A DNA stretch of 64,000 nt from Microcebus murinus. Taxonomy: Eukaryota > Chordata > Mammalia > Primates > Cheirogaleidae. The number at the start of each line of letters is the position of its first letter. Positions within the stretch are counted from its first letter, which is position 1. Positions 1 to 12,010 of this stretch are shown one piece after another. The notes beneath the pieces are model-generated. The model did no database searches, was not told where the DNA came from, and saw nothing but the letters and a program-made list of their open reading frames with translations. The translations under genes were made by a program, and so were the position numbers. The stretch is from contig NC_134108.1 of the NCBI RefSeq assembly GCF_040939455.1, positions 16,521,501 to 16,585,500 on the forward strand. The letters run 5' to 3'.

Positions 1-690
1 TTGTAAAATAGGCTTCAGAAAATGCCATGGGAACCCCTCTTCCTATTTTAGTTGAATAAAAAGAAACAGCAAAAAATGAAGAAAAAAGTAAAAAGTTAAG
101 AGGTTTTTAAATGGCCCATGTGTTAAAAATGTTGGAAACATTAAAAAAAAATTCGGTACACTAAAGCAAAACAATACATTTTGCCAAGAAGGAAACAGGA
201 ATGTGACATTAAAATTAGCATAGCCATTCCTGAATTTGAAAAGGCAAGTATCAGAGGAATTTTTGAGAAAGACAATAAAAGGCTTTGTTAACATGGAATA
301 GAATAAGTACATACATAGTACATACATAGAATTTGTTCAAATTATTTCATTTTATGCAAACCTGCTAGTGAGCACATTTTGGCACTTTTGTTTGTTGCTG
401 TCTTTGTCCAAAATCATGTGCTCCGAGGAAAACTATGAATTGCTTTAAACATTAACAGATGCTGGATTTAAAGAGTGATCAACTTCTAAACTGCTGATTA
501 CCATGGAAAAACTAAATACATATTCTCTGTTCTGTACCAAGTTTAAAGCTATTATACTACGAAGAGGTTTCTTATGTTTGAGAAAATGTAAAATATGTAC
601 CATAAAAAGCAATGGCTTAATGGCTGTTTGTTTCTCCTTTGTATTTGGAATTGGTTGACGTCAGCCAAGTTTTGCTAAAATCTACCCAGC
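1..690. other. Unique non-coding stretch at left edge
   Basis: AT-rich sequence with no recognisable repeat family and no convincing coding frame. One minus-strand open frame of 94 codons (43-327) is rich in Phe and Leu, as expected from random AT-rich DNA, and resembles no protein I know. Could be intronic or intergenic. Confidence 0.5.
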
Positions 691-920
691 ATGATAATAG
701 CTAACAGCTATCGAGGGCTTAATATGTACCCGGCACTATTCTAAGGGCTTTGTGTGTACTAATTCATTTAAGCATCAGAATACCTCCATGAGAAGTATTA
801 TCTCTCTTTTACAGATGAGGAACTTGAGTTGTGGAGAAAAATTTGCCTAAGGACACAGCTAATAGCTGAGGCATCTGGGATTTGAACCAAAGCTGTCTAG
901 CCATAGAGCCTGAATCCATC
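691..920 (-). mobile_element. MIR SINE, antisense
   Basis: The order of landmarks matches MIR read in antisense: a tail segment with the 'gggcttaatatgtacc' type motif, 'aattcatttaagcatcagaa', then 'ttttacagatgaggaac', then 'ggacacagctaatagctgag' and 'gggatttgaacc', which corresponds to the tRNA-like B-box region. It is diverged and nearly full length, as expected for an element older than the placental radiation. Confidence 0.85.
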
Positions 921-2768
921 TTCTTTGCAAGTGAGAGCAAACTTGGTTCAACTTAGCAGGCAAGGGAGTTGTTCAAAGGAGAGTGGGAATGGGGACTGCT
1001 GGGGAGTGAGGCTTGAGTCTGGACAGCCAGGGACAATCCTGAAACCACAGTGCAGAGTGGCTCTGGACAGAAAACCACGGTCCCTACACCATAGATGTGC
1101 CACACACAAGATACGATAAACCTTTTTCTCATTTGTGACATGAGCAGGCAACAGATAGTCTCTTACTGTTTTTTTTTTTAATTTTGTATAAACCAAACTG
1201 AACACATATCACTATTTCACCAATTTCATTCCATCTGCCACTGAAGCAGAAAATTGTACTGAAAATTCAGTGTTTAATGAATGAACTGGATCCTACAGGC
1301 ATGGTGGAAATGGTTCTCTATGGAGAAATATTGTTTCTGAGCTAAAGAAGTCAGGGGTGTGGCCTAGGGGAAGAAGGGTGTGGGAAGATTCTGAGATGTT
1401 GCTGCAGTTTAAAATCCTTGTTATATTTTCTCCATCAACTTTGGGGAGCTAATGCATGCATCAGGGATGCAAGGTAAGGTAACAAAGGCTGATTTTAAGG
1501 TGCAAGGAAGCCCTAGGAGCACTGCTCTTATCAAAGATCAAGTGCAGAGAGTTAATTCCTCCTTTCTATGAAGTATCTGGACCCAGTATCCATGCCGTGC
1601 CAGATCGGTAGGGCTAATTGTCTGCATCTCTTCCCAACTCCACATTCAATGGCACCATATTGGTGGTTCAGAATACGTTGTGTGGGAGTATTTATACCAC
1701 TGAAATCGGCAAATACTCCCCGCGCACCAATTCTTAAACATTTATTGACACATCACTGTCAGGTGGATGTACTTCCAACAGAACTGCTAGAGTGAGAAAT
1801 CAAGGGGTTCCATGCACAGCGTTTCCTTCAAACAAAACCTAATGTTATGTTCCAAAACAGGACACAGATTGTGCTCATTCTCTCAACATTTGAAAAGTCA
1901 GGGAGAAGTTTATTTTAAAATCAATAGCTAGAATGGTGTCACCATCAATACACTCTAACAAGTAATTATATTTCAATGTATTGTAATTCGTAAACAATAC
2001 CTAATAAGCCCAAAAATATATTCAGGATCAAAGATCTCTTTGAGAATGTTCATTTGGAGGATGGAAAAGAGGAAAGAGACAAAAACGAAAGAAAAGAATA
2101 TTCTCAGTAAGCGATAACAACCAGAGCACTAAAATAAGAATGATCAATCAAGATGTCACTGATTATTCTAAGAAATGAATGAATCACAGTCGGCCCAATG
2201 CATGCAAATTTCTCTCCCTTTATACAACTTGAATATACTCCACTGAACCGCTCCTAGTGGGAAGAGGCCATTTGGTCATAATTTAGCATCCCAGCTCAGG
2301 CTACAAATGAAGGAGTGAGATGGTAAGTCAGGGCCAAAGGCCTTGAAGGGGGTAAAGAGGTCAAAATAAATTCTCTATTTTGTTGCCAAAAGTGGCACCC
2401 AAGGATCAAGGAGAAACACAGAGTTAGATTTTATATCCCTTGTGGTTTCTTTCCTGATTATGCACAGGTTGCCCAGCCTTGGTGGACGTCATTGAACATC
2501 TGCGCCCCATCTGTCAGCTGTTGTGACAACGTTCAATGTGTCCAGCAGTCATGTCCTGAAGCTTGAGCAGCCTCTGTCACATAAGCCAAGTGGACACCAG
2601 GGCAGTCATTCCCCAGAATTCACACTGGGAAGGCTGTCTTACCTTAGGATTTCCAGACGCATTTGTATGTATGGGAGGAAATATCATCCCTCCAAACATG
2701 AAGGTCAGCAAGATGGTGTTTTTCTATCACAGGCTTTTGGGGCTGCCTGGGCTGATACCATCTGTGTT
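921..2768. other. Unassigned non-coding sequence
   Basis: No repeat family or gene recognised over about 1.8 kb. Short open frames (for example 1568-1795 and 2523-2774) have no familiar motif. A 10-bp inverted repeat (1684-1693 with 1711-1720) is about what chance predicts in a window this size. The stretch ends at the target-site duplication of the next L1. Confidence 0.45.
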
Positions 2769-2784
2769 TGGTAGAGAGAATCTT
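2769..2784. repeat. Left target-site duplication of the 2785-3465 L1
   Basis: A 16-bp exact direct repeat, matched at 3466-3481. It is the hallmark of target-primed reverse transcription. Confidence 0.93.
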
Positions 2785-3465
2785 TTTTTTTTTTTTTTTT
2801 TTGGAGAATATTTTTTTTTTAATTTTTTTTTATTTTGGCATATTATGGGGGTACAGATTTTAAGGTTTCAATAAATGCCCATTTCCCCCCCTCCCCCCAA
2901 AAGTCTGAGTCTCCATCATGACCATCCCCCAGATGGTGCACATCTCACTCATTATGTATGTATATACCCGCCCCCCTCCCCCCTCCCACCTGCCCAATAC
3001 CCTATTACTGTAGTACCTATGTGTCCACTTAGGTGCTACTCAGTTAATACCAGTTTGCTGGAGAATATATCTGGTGCTTGTTTTTCCATTCTTGGGATAC
3101 TTCACTTAGTAGTATGGGTTCCAGCTCTAACCAGGAAAATATAAGATGTGCTATATCACCGTTGTTTCTTAGAGCTGAATAGTACTCCATGGTATACATA
3201 TACCACATTTTATTAATCCATTCTTGGATTGATGGGCATTTGGGCTGTTTCCACAGCCTTGCAATTATGAATTGTGCTGCTATAAACATTCGAGTGCAGG
3301 TGTCTTTTTTATAGAGTGTCACTGGATCATTTGGGTAGATGCCCAGCAATGGGATTGCTGGATCAAATGGTAGATTCACTTGTATCGCTTTAAGGTATCT
3401 CCATATTGCTTTCCACAGAGGTTGAACTAGTTTGCAGTCCCACCAGCAGTGTAGGAGTGTTCCTC
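2785..3465 (-). mobile_element. 5'-truncated L1 (lemur-type 3' end), antisense
   Basis: A poly-T run at 2784-2830 is the antisense poly-A tail. Beyond it lies a C-rich 3' UTR, then the last part of ORF2: minus-strand frame 3379-3044 includes FDPAIPLLGIYP and a YTMEYYSAL-type motif, both typical of the L1 ORF2 C-terminus. The insertion is flanked by a perfect 16-bp TSD (TGGTAGAGAGAATCTT) at 2769-2784 and 3466-3481, which fixes both ends. The 681-bp length and good frame preservation suggest a fairly young insertion. ORF1 and the endonuclease and RT domains are absent, so it cannot move on its own. Confidence 0.95.
2967..2995 (-). other. G-quadruplex-forming tract in L1 3' UTR (minus strand)
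   Basis: The plus strand has runs of three to six C separated by single bases, so the minus strand (L1 sense) has at least four G-runs with very short loops. G-rich 3' UTR tracts are a known recurrent feature of mammalian L1s. Confidence 0.7.
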
Positions 3466-3481
3466 TGGTAGAGAGAATCTT
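3466..3481. repeat. Right target-site duplication of the 2785-3465 L1
   Basis: Exact partner of the repeat at 2769-2784. The sequence that follows resumes the pre-insertion locus. Confidence 0.93.
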
Positions 3482-3518
3482 ATGTGATGGTTGTCTCCCT
3501 CTCTGAGAGAATATTACA

Positions 3519-3914
3519 TGAGTCAGCTCACGCTGTCATAGCAAAATGCCATAGATTAGAGGACTTAAACAACAGAAACACATTTCTCTAAGTTCTGAGG
3601 GCTAGACTCTTAAGATCAAGATTCTGGGAGATTGGGTTTCTAGGGAGGACTCTCTTCTTGGCTTGCAGATGGCGGCCTTCTCACTGCCTCCTCACGTGGC
3701 TGTTCCTGGGCCCACGTGCACAGGAGGGGCATGAGGAGAGGGCTCTCCGGTGTATCTTCTAAGAACATTAATCCTATTGTACCAGGGCCAATCCTTAGAA
3801 TCTTATTTAACCTTAATTACTTCTTTTGACGTGCCATCTCCAAATACAGCAACACTAGAGATTAGGACTTCAAAACATGAATTTTTCAGGAACACAAACA
3901 TTCAGTCCATAGCA
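3519..3914 (-). mobile_element. MLT1-type LTR (ERVL-MaLR), antisense
   Basis: The antisense MLT1 landmarks occur in order: a segment with 'cttaaacaacagaaac', 'ttggcttgcagatggc', 'tcctcacgtggc', 'ccttaattacttctttt', 'ccatctccaaatacag', 'attaggacttcaa' and the end 'ttcagtccatagca'. It is non-coding. No clear 5-bp duplication flanks it, consistent with age. The exact MLT1 or MST subfamily is not decided. Confidence 0.85.
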
Positions 3915-5715
3915 GCCATTGACCACAAAAGTTTGGGAGGGAAGGTCAGGCGTGATCCAAAGTCAAGCACTGAGCAGTGTCTCTCACTATTGAATATTAG
4001 GGGTCCTGTAGATTTTCAGTTGAGTTTTTCCCTCATAATTAGGAAGGAAGCCAAAGACAGAGATTTCCTTTTTGTTGCCTGAGCAGTCAGGGCTGAGGAC
4101 AATGGGGGTGGGGAGGGAGACAGTATACAGAAAGTGTAAGGTCCAAAAGGAGAGGCAGGGGAAGCCCTACGTGAGGGACTTGTCATCAGGCCCAGGGTTC
4201 CTCCTGGGGCTTTGTGACTAGTGAGTGAAAACTAAGCCAGCCTTTCTGGAAAGTCAGGAGGCCTCTGCCCAGGTCTGTCCTAAAACACCTGATGACAGAC
4301 TATAAAGACATCAAACATGTGCAGTGCTAACCCTGGCAATGAGGCTAAATAAGAACTCAAGGGCTTTAAAAATGATTCCTAATTTTTAAAATTAAGGGTA
4401 CAAATTTTTAAATAGTTTATTTTTTAATTTTATACCTTGTTCATAAAATGTTAATAATATAAAATATTAATTAATTTTATTAATATAGAAATTTAAAGTA
4501 TTAAAATATGAATTAAATTAATTGAAATTAGAAATTATGCATTTAAAAAATATTTCTTTAGTAAAAAAAATTTCTTATTTGGCGTTTCAGAGAAATCCTA
4601 ACTCTGCATAACCCAGTGATGAGTTCCTAGGCAGATTCTTGGAATTATCGTGGACACATGCCCAGTGCCTGCCATCCGCGGTGCCTGGGTGTTGCCCTGG
4701 GTGTTTCAGTGCGGAGCTAAGGCTGAGACCACCTCCGTCCTGCTTCACCAGCTCTTTAATCTCCTTTGAGCACTTTGATTTTGGTGGTTGTTGTTTGCTA
4801 ACATGTGGTCTTTGCCTACTATCTAATTATTATATTCCATCATTACAGAGGGTGAGTCTGAACTAGTTATTTGAATGAAAGGCAATGTTTTATACTGACA
4901 TTTTAATCAGTGGAACTTACCGTCATAAAATCTCTGTGAGACAGTAATGATTTGCAAAACCTACTATTACATCTTTTGTAGAGCCTGGCATCTGTGTATA
5001 ATTGACCGATTTATTACATGCTTGTGGTTCATTGATTTTTCTAGACAGAAAAAAATTGGATTGCAGTATCTAACTGCCGTTTTCCCCAAATTGATCATGT
5101 TGGCTCTCATAAATGTTCCCTTTGTGCTAATGCTCTTATTTTGCACAAAAGAAACTGTATTATATGCAGTGTGGTGTCATTGGCCTTGGAATTAGCGAGT
5201 CAGAGTTGGTTTTGTTTTTTTCTTCTTCCTGCAGAAGCTCTTTTGTTGTTGTTGTTGCAAAGTATTTTGAATGCAGTTTTAGTCAGAGAAATTTTCCTTA
5301 CAAAAGGCTGCTTATTTTCTGAGTATATATCTCTTCAGTCTAGCATTATCCTTGTAAGGGATAGAGAGAATTTTCTGAAAGCTACTTTGCTTGATTTGTA
5401 ATGATGCCAAACAAATAGACATTAATTGACAATTAATCTCGGGACCATTTCCAAAACAAAGATGACTTTCAAAAAATTTTTCTTCATGCTATTGCTGATA
5501 TTAAGACCTTTCTGGCTTGGGGGGGGAGTTTTATGAAAAGAAGGCCACAGTGTTGAAGCCTAAGGCCATAAAATGATTAAAAGCTAATAGTTGTCTCTGT
5601 TTTCTTACATAGAACATGATGCAACATATAGAGTAAAGAAGACTCATGTTTTATGTACATGAGTTTAGAATTACTGACCTTTTTTGGACTCATGAAAAAA
5701 GCTAGAATTAAAAAG
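3915..5715. other. Unassigned non-coding sequence with an AT-rich core
   Basis: No gene or clear repeat family. 4370-4575 is almost pure A/T with overlapping TTAAT and AATATT words and may be a decayed retroposon tail. A short (TTG)n run lies at about 5239-5258. Open frames at 4947-5401 have no recognisable domain. Confidence 0.45.
4370..4575. repeat. AT-rich low-complexity segment
   Basis: About 200 bp consisting almost entirely of A and T, with short inverted words but no regular period. It may be a decayed poly-A/T region. No promoter or origin function can be read from it. Confidence 0.6.
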
Positions 5716-6300
5716 AGATAAGAAGAAAATAGAAGCAGAGAGAAAACTTCTTAACTCATTCTATGAAGCCAGCATAACCCTAATACCAAAACCAGATGAA
5801 GACATTACAAGAAAGGAAAATGATAGACCACAATCTCTCATGAAAGTGGATAGAAAATCCTGAACAAAATGTTAGCAAATTGAATCCAATATTGTATAAG
5901 CCAAATTATATACCATGACCAAAAGGAGTATATTCCAGATATGTAAGGCTGGTTCAACATTTGAAAAATCAACTAATGTAATCACAATGACAGGCTAAAG
6001 AAGAAAAATTATATGATCATATCAATAGATACAGAAAAAGCATTTGATAAAATCCAACATCCACTTATAATAAAAACATTCAGCAAATTATAAATAGAGG
6101 ACAACTACCTCAGATTGATAAAGAACATGTATAAAAAATCTATACTGACATCATACTTAATGGTGACAAACTAGTTGCTTTTCATCTACTATCAGGAAGG
6201 CAATGATATCTCCTCTCATCACTCTTACTTGCTATCATACTGGAAGTCCTAACAAATGCAATAAGAGAAGTAAATAAAAGGCATACAAATTGGGAAGAAA

Positions 6301-6314
6301 GAAATAAAACTGTC
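6301..6314. repeat. Left TSD of the 6318-6640 Alu
   Basis: A 14-bp exact match to 6645-6658. Both copies are L1 sequence, so the Alu arrived after the L1. Confidence 0.93.
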
Positions 6315-6317
6315 TTT

Positions 6318-6640
<323 letters not shown>

Positions 6641-6644
6641 AAAA

Positions 6645-6658
6645 GAAATAAAACTGTC
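6645..6658. repeat. Right TSD of the 6318-6640 Alu
   Basis: Exact partner of 6301-6314, directly after the A-tail. Confidence 0.93.
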
Positions 6659-7039
6659 GTTGTACAGAGATGACATGATTGTGTATGTAGAAAATCCCAA
6701 CAACAACAAAAACCCTCTCCTGGAACTAATAAGCAATTATAGCAATGCTGCAGGATACAAGGTTAATATACAAAAGTAATTGCTTTCTTATATATTAGCA
6801 ATGAACAATTGGAATTTCATTAGCACACACAAAAAATGAAATACTTAGGTATAAATCTAAACAAAATATGAACAAGATCTCTATGAGGAAAGCTACAAAC
6901 CTCTGATGAAAGAAATCAAAGAATTATAAGTAAATGGAGAGCTATTCCATGTGCATTGAGTTAAAAAATTGAATATTGTTGAATATCAGTATTTCCCAAC
7001 TTGACAGATTCAATGCAATCCTAATTTAAATATCAGCAC

Positions 7040-7066
7040 GTTTTTGTTTGTTTGTTTGTTTGTTTT
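7040..7066. repeat. (TTTG)n microsatellite inside L1
   Basis: About six TTTG units inside the L1 ORF2 relic. A short, probably polymorphic tract. Confidence 0.85.
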
Positions 7067-7470
7067 TGAGAAACTGGTTCCAAAGTGTATATAGAAAGGC
7101 AAAGGACTCAGAACAGCCAACCCAATACTGAAGGACAAGAACAAAGTCAGAGGACTTACACATCCAACTTGAGGAATTACTATAAAGCTATAATAATCAA
7201 GACAGTCAGGTATTGGGGAAAGAATGGACAAATAAATAAATGCAATAGAATAGAGAGCCCAGAAACAGACCCAGACAAATAAAGATAACTGATCTTTGAT
7301 GAAGGAGCAAAGGCGACTTCATGGAAAAAGGACAGTCTTCTCAACAGACGGTGCTGGATGGAGGGCCAAATATGGGCGCCCTGTCTTTTCCACCTAGTTT
7401 TTCTGTAAGCCTAAAACTGCTAAAAAGAAATGAAGTCTGTTAAATAAAACAAAGAATAAAAATTTAAAAA

Positions 7471-9615
7471 TCTATTCCAAAAATAGGATAAAGAGAACGA
7501 TACAGTTATGTAAACATATAAACCTTTGTGCGAGATGAAAGCTTTGACATAAAACACATGCACACACAAGAGGGGCCTAAATACGTGAAAAAAATTACTG
7601 AGACCATCTATATTTTGTAGTAAATTGGACCCAAACCAAACAAGGTAGGAAAATAAGCAGCCAGAAAGAAAAAAATATAATAACATATCCACTCAAAATA
7701 AAAGAAAAATAAATATTACCAGCACAAAGCAATAAAATGAGGCTTCTAAAGGGTCACAATATAAACAAAAGCACAAATAATCCTTAAAAAATTACCTTCA
7801 CTGAGGCTCCGTGTACTATCTGGGCCAATCTCCCACTCTGCAGATGTCCCATAAAAATCAACTGCAGCAGCCCCTGTCCAGCTCAGGGTGAGCTCTCTCA
7901 ATGTTTGCACCAATCCCAGCAGAGTATTTGAAAACCTAGCAGGCTCTGGAGCCAGAAAGAGCATGTGGCAAGGCTGGGTTCTCATGTACTAACGCTTGCT
8001 ACAGGGCAGGTAATAACCTTCTGAAGACTGTAAATTTAGGCAGTGGAACATAGACCTGGTGTACAGGCTCTCTGGTCACACTGTGTGGGTCAGAGTCCAG
8101 CTTTGTCCCTTCCTAAAGGTGAGCACGAGAATCCAATGAGAAAATGAACGTGTGTGCTAGCTGTTAACATTATCTGGTGTCTACCCCATTGCCAACCATG
8201 TAGATTCTCTCCCTCCTTGGCCCCCTTGGATTGTCAGTTCTATTGGACAAGATGGGTGATTCTTGTTTTGGCTTCCTACACAAATGCTGCCTCTTAGATC
8301 TCTCTGTTCCTTCCACATAGTGCTGCTTCTGTCTCTTGCCCAGGTTCTGGGGCTCCGAATTCTAGCCAAGGCTCAGCTGGATGCTGTTGCTGTTGTTCTG
8401 AAAGACAGAGTAGCACCTGTACGCCTAACAAATCTGCGCCAACGTGGCATCATTGTACCTGTGAGATTAGGGTAACAATCTGAAATAAATGGAACATTCT
8501 CTGTGCAGTAGCAGTGTGGAAGTACAAACAAAATGAAAATGAAACCAACTTTATTTAAACAAATAAAAGGCCCCAGGTGGTTATTGGTAGGCAACTACGT
8601 GGGTTGTCCCATAGACAATGCACATTGGCAGGCTCCTGGACGTCAGGCATGCAGGGGGAAGCTCTGCTTCTCTGTCCCTGACTGTGGAGCCACACAGCTG
8701 GCAGCAGACAGCAGGAGAAAATTTGCATCTGCTTTTTTGCAGCCCAGGGACTGGGCAGAATTGTATGGCCAATAGCAGTAAAAATCTGGCAACTATACAT
8801 TTGGAGCCCAGAAATGGAATCACCACAACAATCTGGGAAAAAAGACACAGAAAAATGGTAGAAAGAAAACTCACCCTGCCTTTAGAAAATAAGACAAAGA
8901 AAGATTTTAAAAATACAGAGATTTGGGAGAAGGTCAAACTTTAAGAAATGAAAATAAGGCTTGAGGAAAAGAGCATTGTGGAGTGTTTCCAAAGCTTTAG
9001 GAAAGGAATGAGACGTGTTTCAGAAGAACCCCAAATTGCATATTTTCTTAAAATTAGTACAAGATTAAATTAGAGATGTAAAAATAAGGGATTATTGAAA
9101 GCAGAATGACTAATTCTCTGTGTCTGAAATAAATATTTGCTTTGCTAAGAAAAAAAAAGAGAGGGAGAGAAGAGGAAAACCCACAAATGTTCGAGGAAAA
9201 GATTTTTCATTAAAAAAAGTATTTAAAGCACTAAAAACTATTCCAATATTTTCTGACATCCAATTAATTAAAATCATAAGAGGAGAAGAAACCAGAGGTG
9301 AGCACACCTAATTCTGAAGAAGTCATGTTTATTTATTATACCATCATATCCATGTGCTTTATAAGCAGCGGGTCCATAAAGTTATTGTCATTATTATTTT
9401 AATTACTGGTAATAATGATAGCAGAAGCTGCTTTTTAATGAATAACTAGGTTAAGAGAGTAAAAGGTCTGACCTAGATTCTACGAAATATTGAGTGTCAA
9501 GAGTGTCTGTTCATGTCGGAATAATTTTTAACATCTAAATAATTTATTTAGAAGAGAAACTTCTTGTTCAATAATTCACATTTTAACAGCCTAATCCCAA
9601 AACTTAAGAACTTTC
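7471..9615. other. Unassigned non-coding sequence with one weak MIR
   Basis: About 2.1 kb without a recognised gene. The densest overlapping open frames are at 8555-8944 on both strands, up to 118 codons on the minus strand, and none shows a domain I know. An AATAAA at about 8480 follows a short frame ending at 8475, but nothing supports a real transcript end. The stretch could include a decayed LTR that I cannot name. Confidence 0.4.
8040..8190 (+). mobile_element. Probable degraded MIR SINE
   Basis: Partial resemblance to MIR in sense: 'tggtcacactgtgtgggtca', 'agctttgtcccttcc', 'gagaaaatgaacgtgtgt'. It has internal losses and the B-box region is eroded. Weak call. Confidence 0.4.
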
Positions 9616-9619
9616 TCCC

Positions 9620-9815
9620 TGCAAGTGGCTCAGAGCACAGACCCTGGTACCAGGTCCTGAACTCAAAGCTGCCTAGAATGCTAAGGGTGACCTTAGGCAA
9701 ATTATCTATTCTCTCTACCTCCTTCTTCATGCATCACCCAGGGTGTTAACAGTACCTACTCTCTAAGGTTGCTGTGACTATTAAAAGAGTTAAAATAGGT
9801 AAATCCCTTAGAGCA
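9620..9815 (+). mobile_element. MIR SINE
   Basis: Sense MIR landmarks: 'gctcagagcacagaccctgg', 'gtgaccttaggcaaattat', 'aacagtacctactctc', 'aaggttgctgtgactatta', 'agagttaaaataggtaaat' and 'cccttagagcagtg'. Diverged but nearly full length. Confidence 0.85.
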
Positions 9816-9879
9816 GTGAAGGAGGTAACTGATGAGTCAGAAAAAGAAGAGTAGTGGATCATGGATCATGGATTTAACC

Positions 9880-12010
9880 ACTCAAGGACCACCTGCCCCT
9901 GGGCCCACCCCTTCCACCCAGAACCCACTGGTGGAGCCTAGGAAGCCCACACATTCTGCTATGCCCTGGCAGGGCATGCTTCTGGGCAGTAGATCTGCCA
10001 GGAAGTGCTCTGGGAGAAGTCAAGGGGACCCTGAAGCAAGGCTGAGAGGTGAACCCTGTCAAGCTGGCTTGATTCTAAATGGTGGTGGGCCACAGAGGAA
10101 CTGCAGCACTGTGGGAGCCAGGATGGGGCCAACATAGCAGGGCAGGTGACCACTGAGAGTGCTGACAGCAGACTGGAAGGTGCTCCACCGAGGCCACGTG
10201 GGGGGCAGACACGGTGAGGACAGAGTCCCGTGCCTAATGACCTACAGGGTTGAGCTGTCCATCAAGTAAAAGTCAGTGGGGACAGCAAGGACTGCCAAGC
10301 AGCCCTCAGGACAAAGAATCCTCACTTAAATGCTCAATCTTCAGGAAACTTCCCACATCACCCAGAGGTTACCAGGAAAAGGGAAGAGGAGAGACAGGCA
10401 CTGAGAGCCCAAGCATCTGGCCCTGGAGAGACTGGGTTAAGTTTTAAATCTGAATCAAGCTCTTCTTAAATAGCAAAATTAAGCTTCTTCAACCATCAGC
10501 AGAAATAGAGGCTTAAGAGAAAGTTGAGATCAGTTTTTTCAGAATCAAGAAAAGCTGGCCACTGTAGTACTTCCCAGAGTGTCTGCCATCACCAGGGGGG
10601 TCCTGCCGGTCCCCGTCCCAGTGGAACCAACAGCGCCTCTCACTCTAAATGGGGCTCTGCAGCGGATGATTCGCAAGGTCTCCCTAGAGAGGACCTGCTC
10701 AGCTTCAAATGCTTTGTCCAGAGTTATTATGCAGGCTTGCACAACCAAATAACCAAAATCGAAATACCAAGATAAAACTGAGCATAAAATGGAGCGCAGA
10801 GCAGAAGTGAGCTCTGGAGGCAAGAGAAATGTGGAAAGCAGAGCTGCCGTGTCTCCTGGTCAGGGGCTGCAGAAGAGCTCTGCCTAGTATGTAGCCCTTG
10901 GTGAATCAGACAAACTGGACTAAAGATTGAAAGCTAAGAATTCTATGAGCAATTTGTTTTGATTTTTTCCAGGTTGCAAAGACTTACCCATGGGAAGACC
11001 ATGACAGAGTGACGCTTGTGGCAATAACCGGAGAGCCATAGAAAGGCAACCTGGAGCCACTGGGGCCAATCTGGTAAGCGACTCACCTGGCCCTTACTGC
11101 CGCTGCCAGGGCCAGGCACAGGCAAGCGGCTTGAAAAGAGGAGATCCGGAAAGAGGGGGTCTGGTAGGGCTGGAGAAGGGGGTAGATATACTGAGATGGG
11201 ATTTTTTTTTAAGCAGAAGGGAGGTGAGACAGAGCAGGTGCGTGGCCTGGAAGCCTGCTCCGTGGGGGTGCAGAGACCTGGGGGACCTCGGTTTTCCCAG
11301 GCATAGCACAGTGCACCCAACGTACTGGGGCCCTCTATGTAGTGCCAGTGTCACAGCTCCCTGTTGTCACAGAATACAAGGCTGGGACCCCTGCCCCCTG
11401 CACACAGAAAGACTCCTTGATATTCACTGCCGGGGACTTTTCTTCTCTTACCCTGCGCCCCCACCAAGAGAAGTTTTCTGTCCAGAAACATGGCTTCTAG
11501 GAATCAGGCCCCCAGGAGTCCTCACCGTGGAGGTGAGTTGGACAAACGTTTATGGCTGGGCAGGGGATGAATCTGCTGGCCACAGTGGGGAGCTCAGGGA
11601 CTGGGCTGTGTGCTGAGCTGGCTTTGCCCTGGTCACCTGTGTGGGGACAGGAATGGCTGCTCCAACAACTCAACTTCCAAACAAGTCCCACCAGCCTCAG
11701 CCTGATGTCACCAGAAAACCTTCTGCCCAGCAAAGCCGGGCAGGACACTGCGGCCACCTCCCGCACCGAGTCCCTGCCCCCAACCCCTTCCCAGAAAGCA
11801 TGTGGTGAGAATTGTTGACAAGAGTCCAGTTCTCCGGGCACCAAGCTTCAGGGAAACCCTGGGAAAGGTCTCAGGGCTTGGGCAGCCAGGCCCAAGAGGC
11901 TGGGCCAGCACCAGGCCCAGTGAGCCCACAGGGCATCAACTGCCAGCCTGCTCCTGGGCGAGGCGGAAATTTTCAACTGGGCAATGACTGGAAGAATACT
12001 TGGCTTTGAC
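9880..12010. other. GC-richer unassigned block
   Basis: Distinctly richer in G and C than its surroundings, poor in CpG, and free of repeats I can name. Overlapping open frames on both strands reach 161 codons (11131-11616, plus) but have no recognisable motif. Long frames on all strands are expected where stop codons are rare. No promoter-like CpG cluster is seen. Could be decayed LTR, processed pseudogene or unique intronic sequence. Confidence 0.45.

Noticed and set aside
1684..1720. 10-bp inverted repeat GGGAGTATTT/AAATACTCCC
   Set aside because: Inverted repeats of this length with such a loop are expected a few times by chance in 64 kb.
3044..3379. 111-codon minus-strand frame as a host gene
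   Set aside because: It is the C-terminal end of L1 ORF2 in a 5'-truncated copy bounded by TSDs.
8181..8475. Possible processed pseudogene ending near an AATAAA
   Set aside because: No recognisable protein, no A-tail and no flanking duplication.
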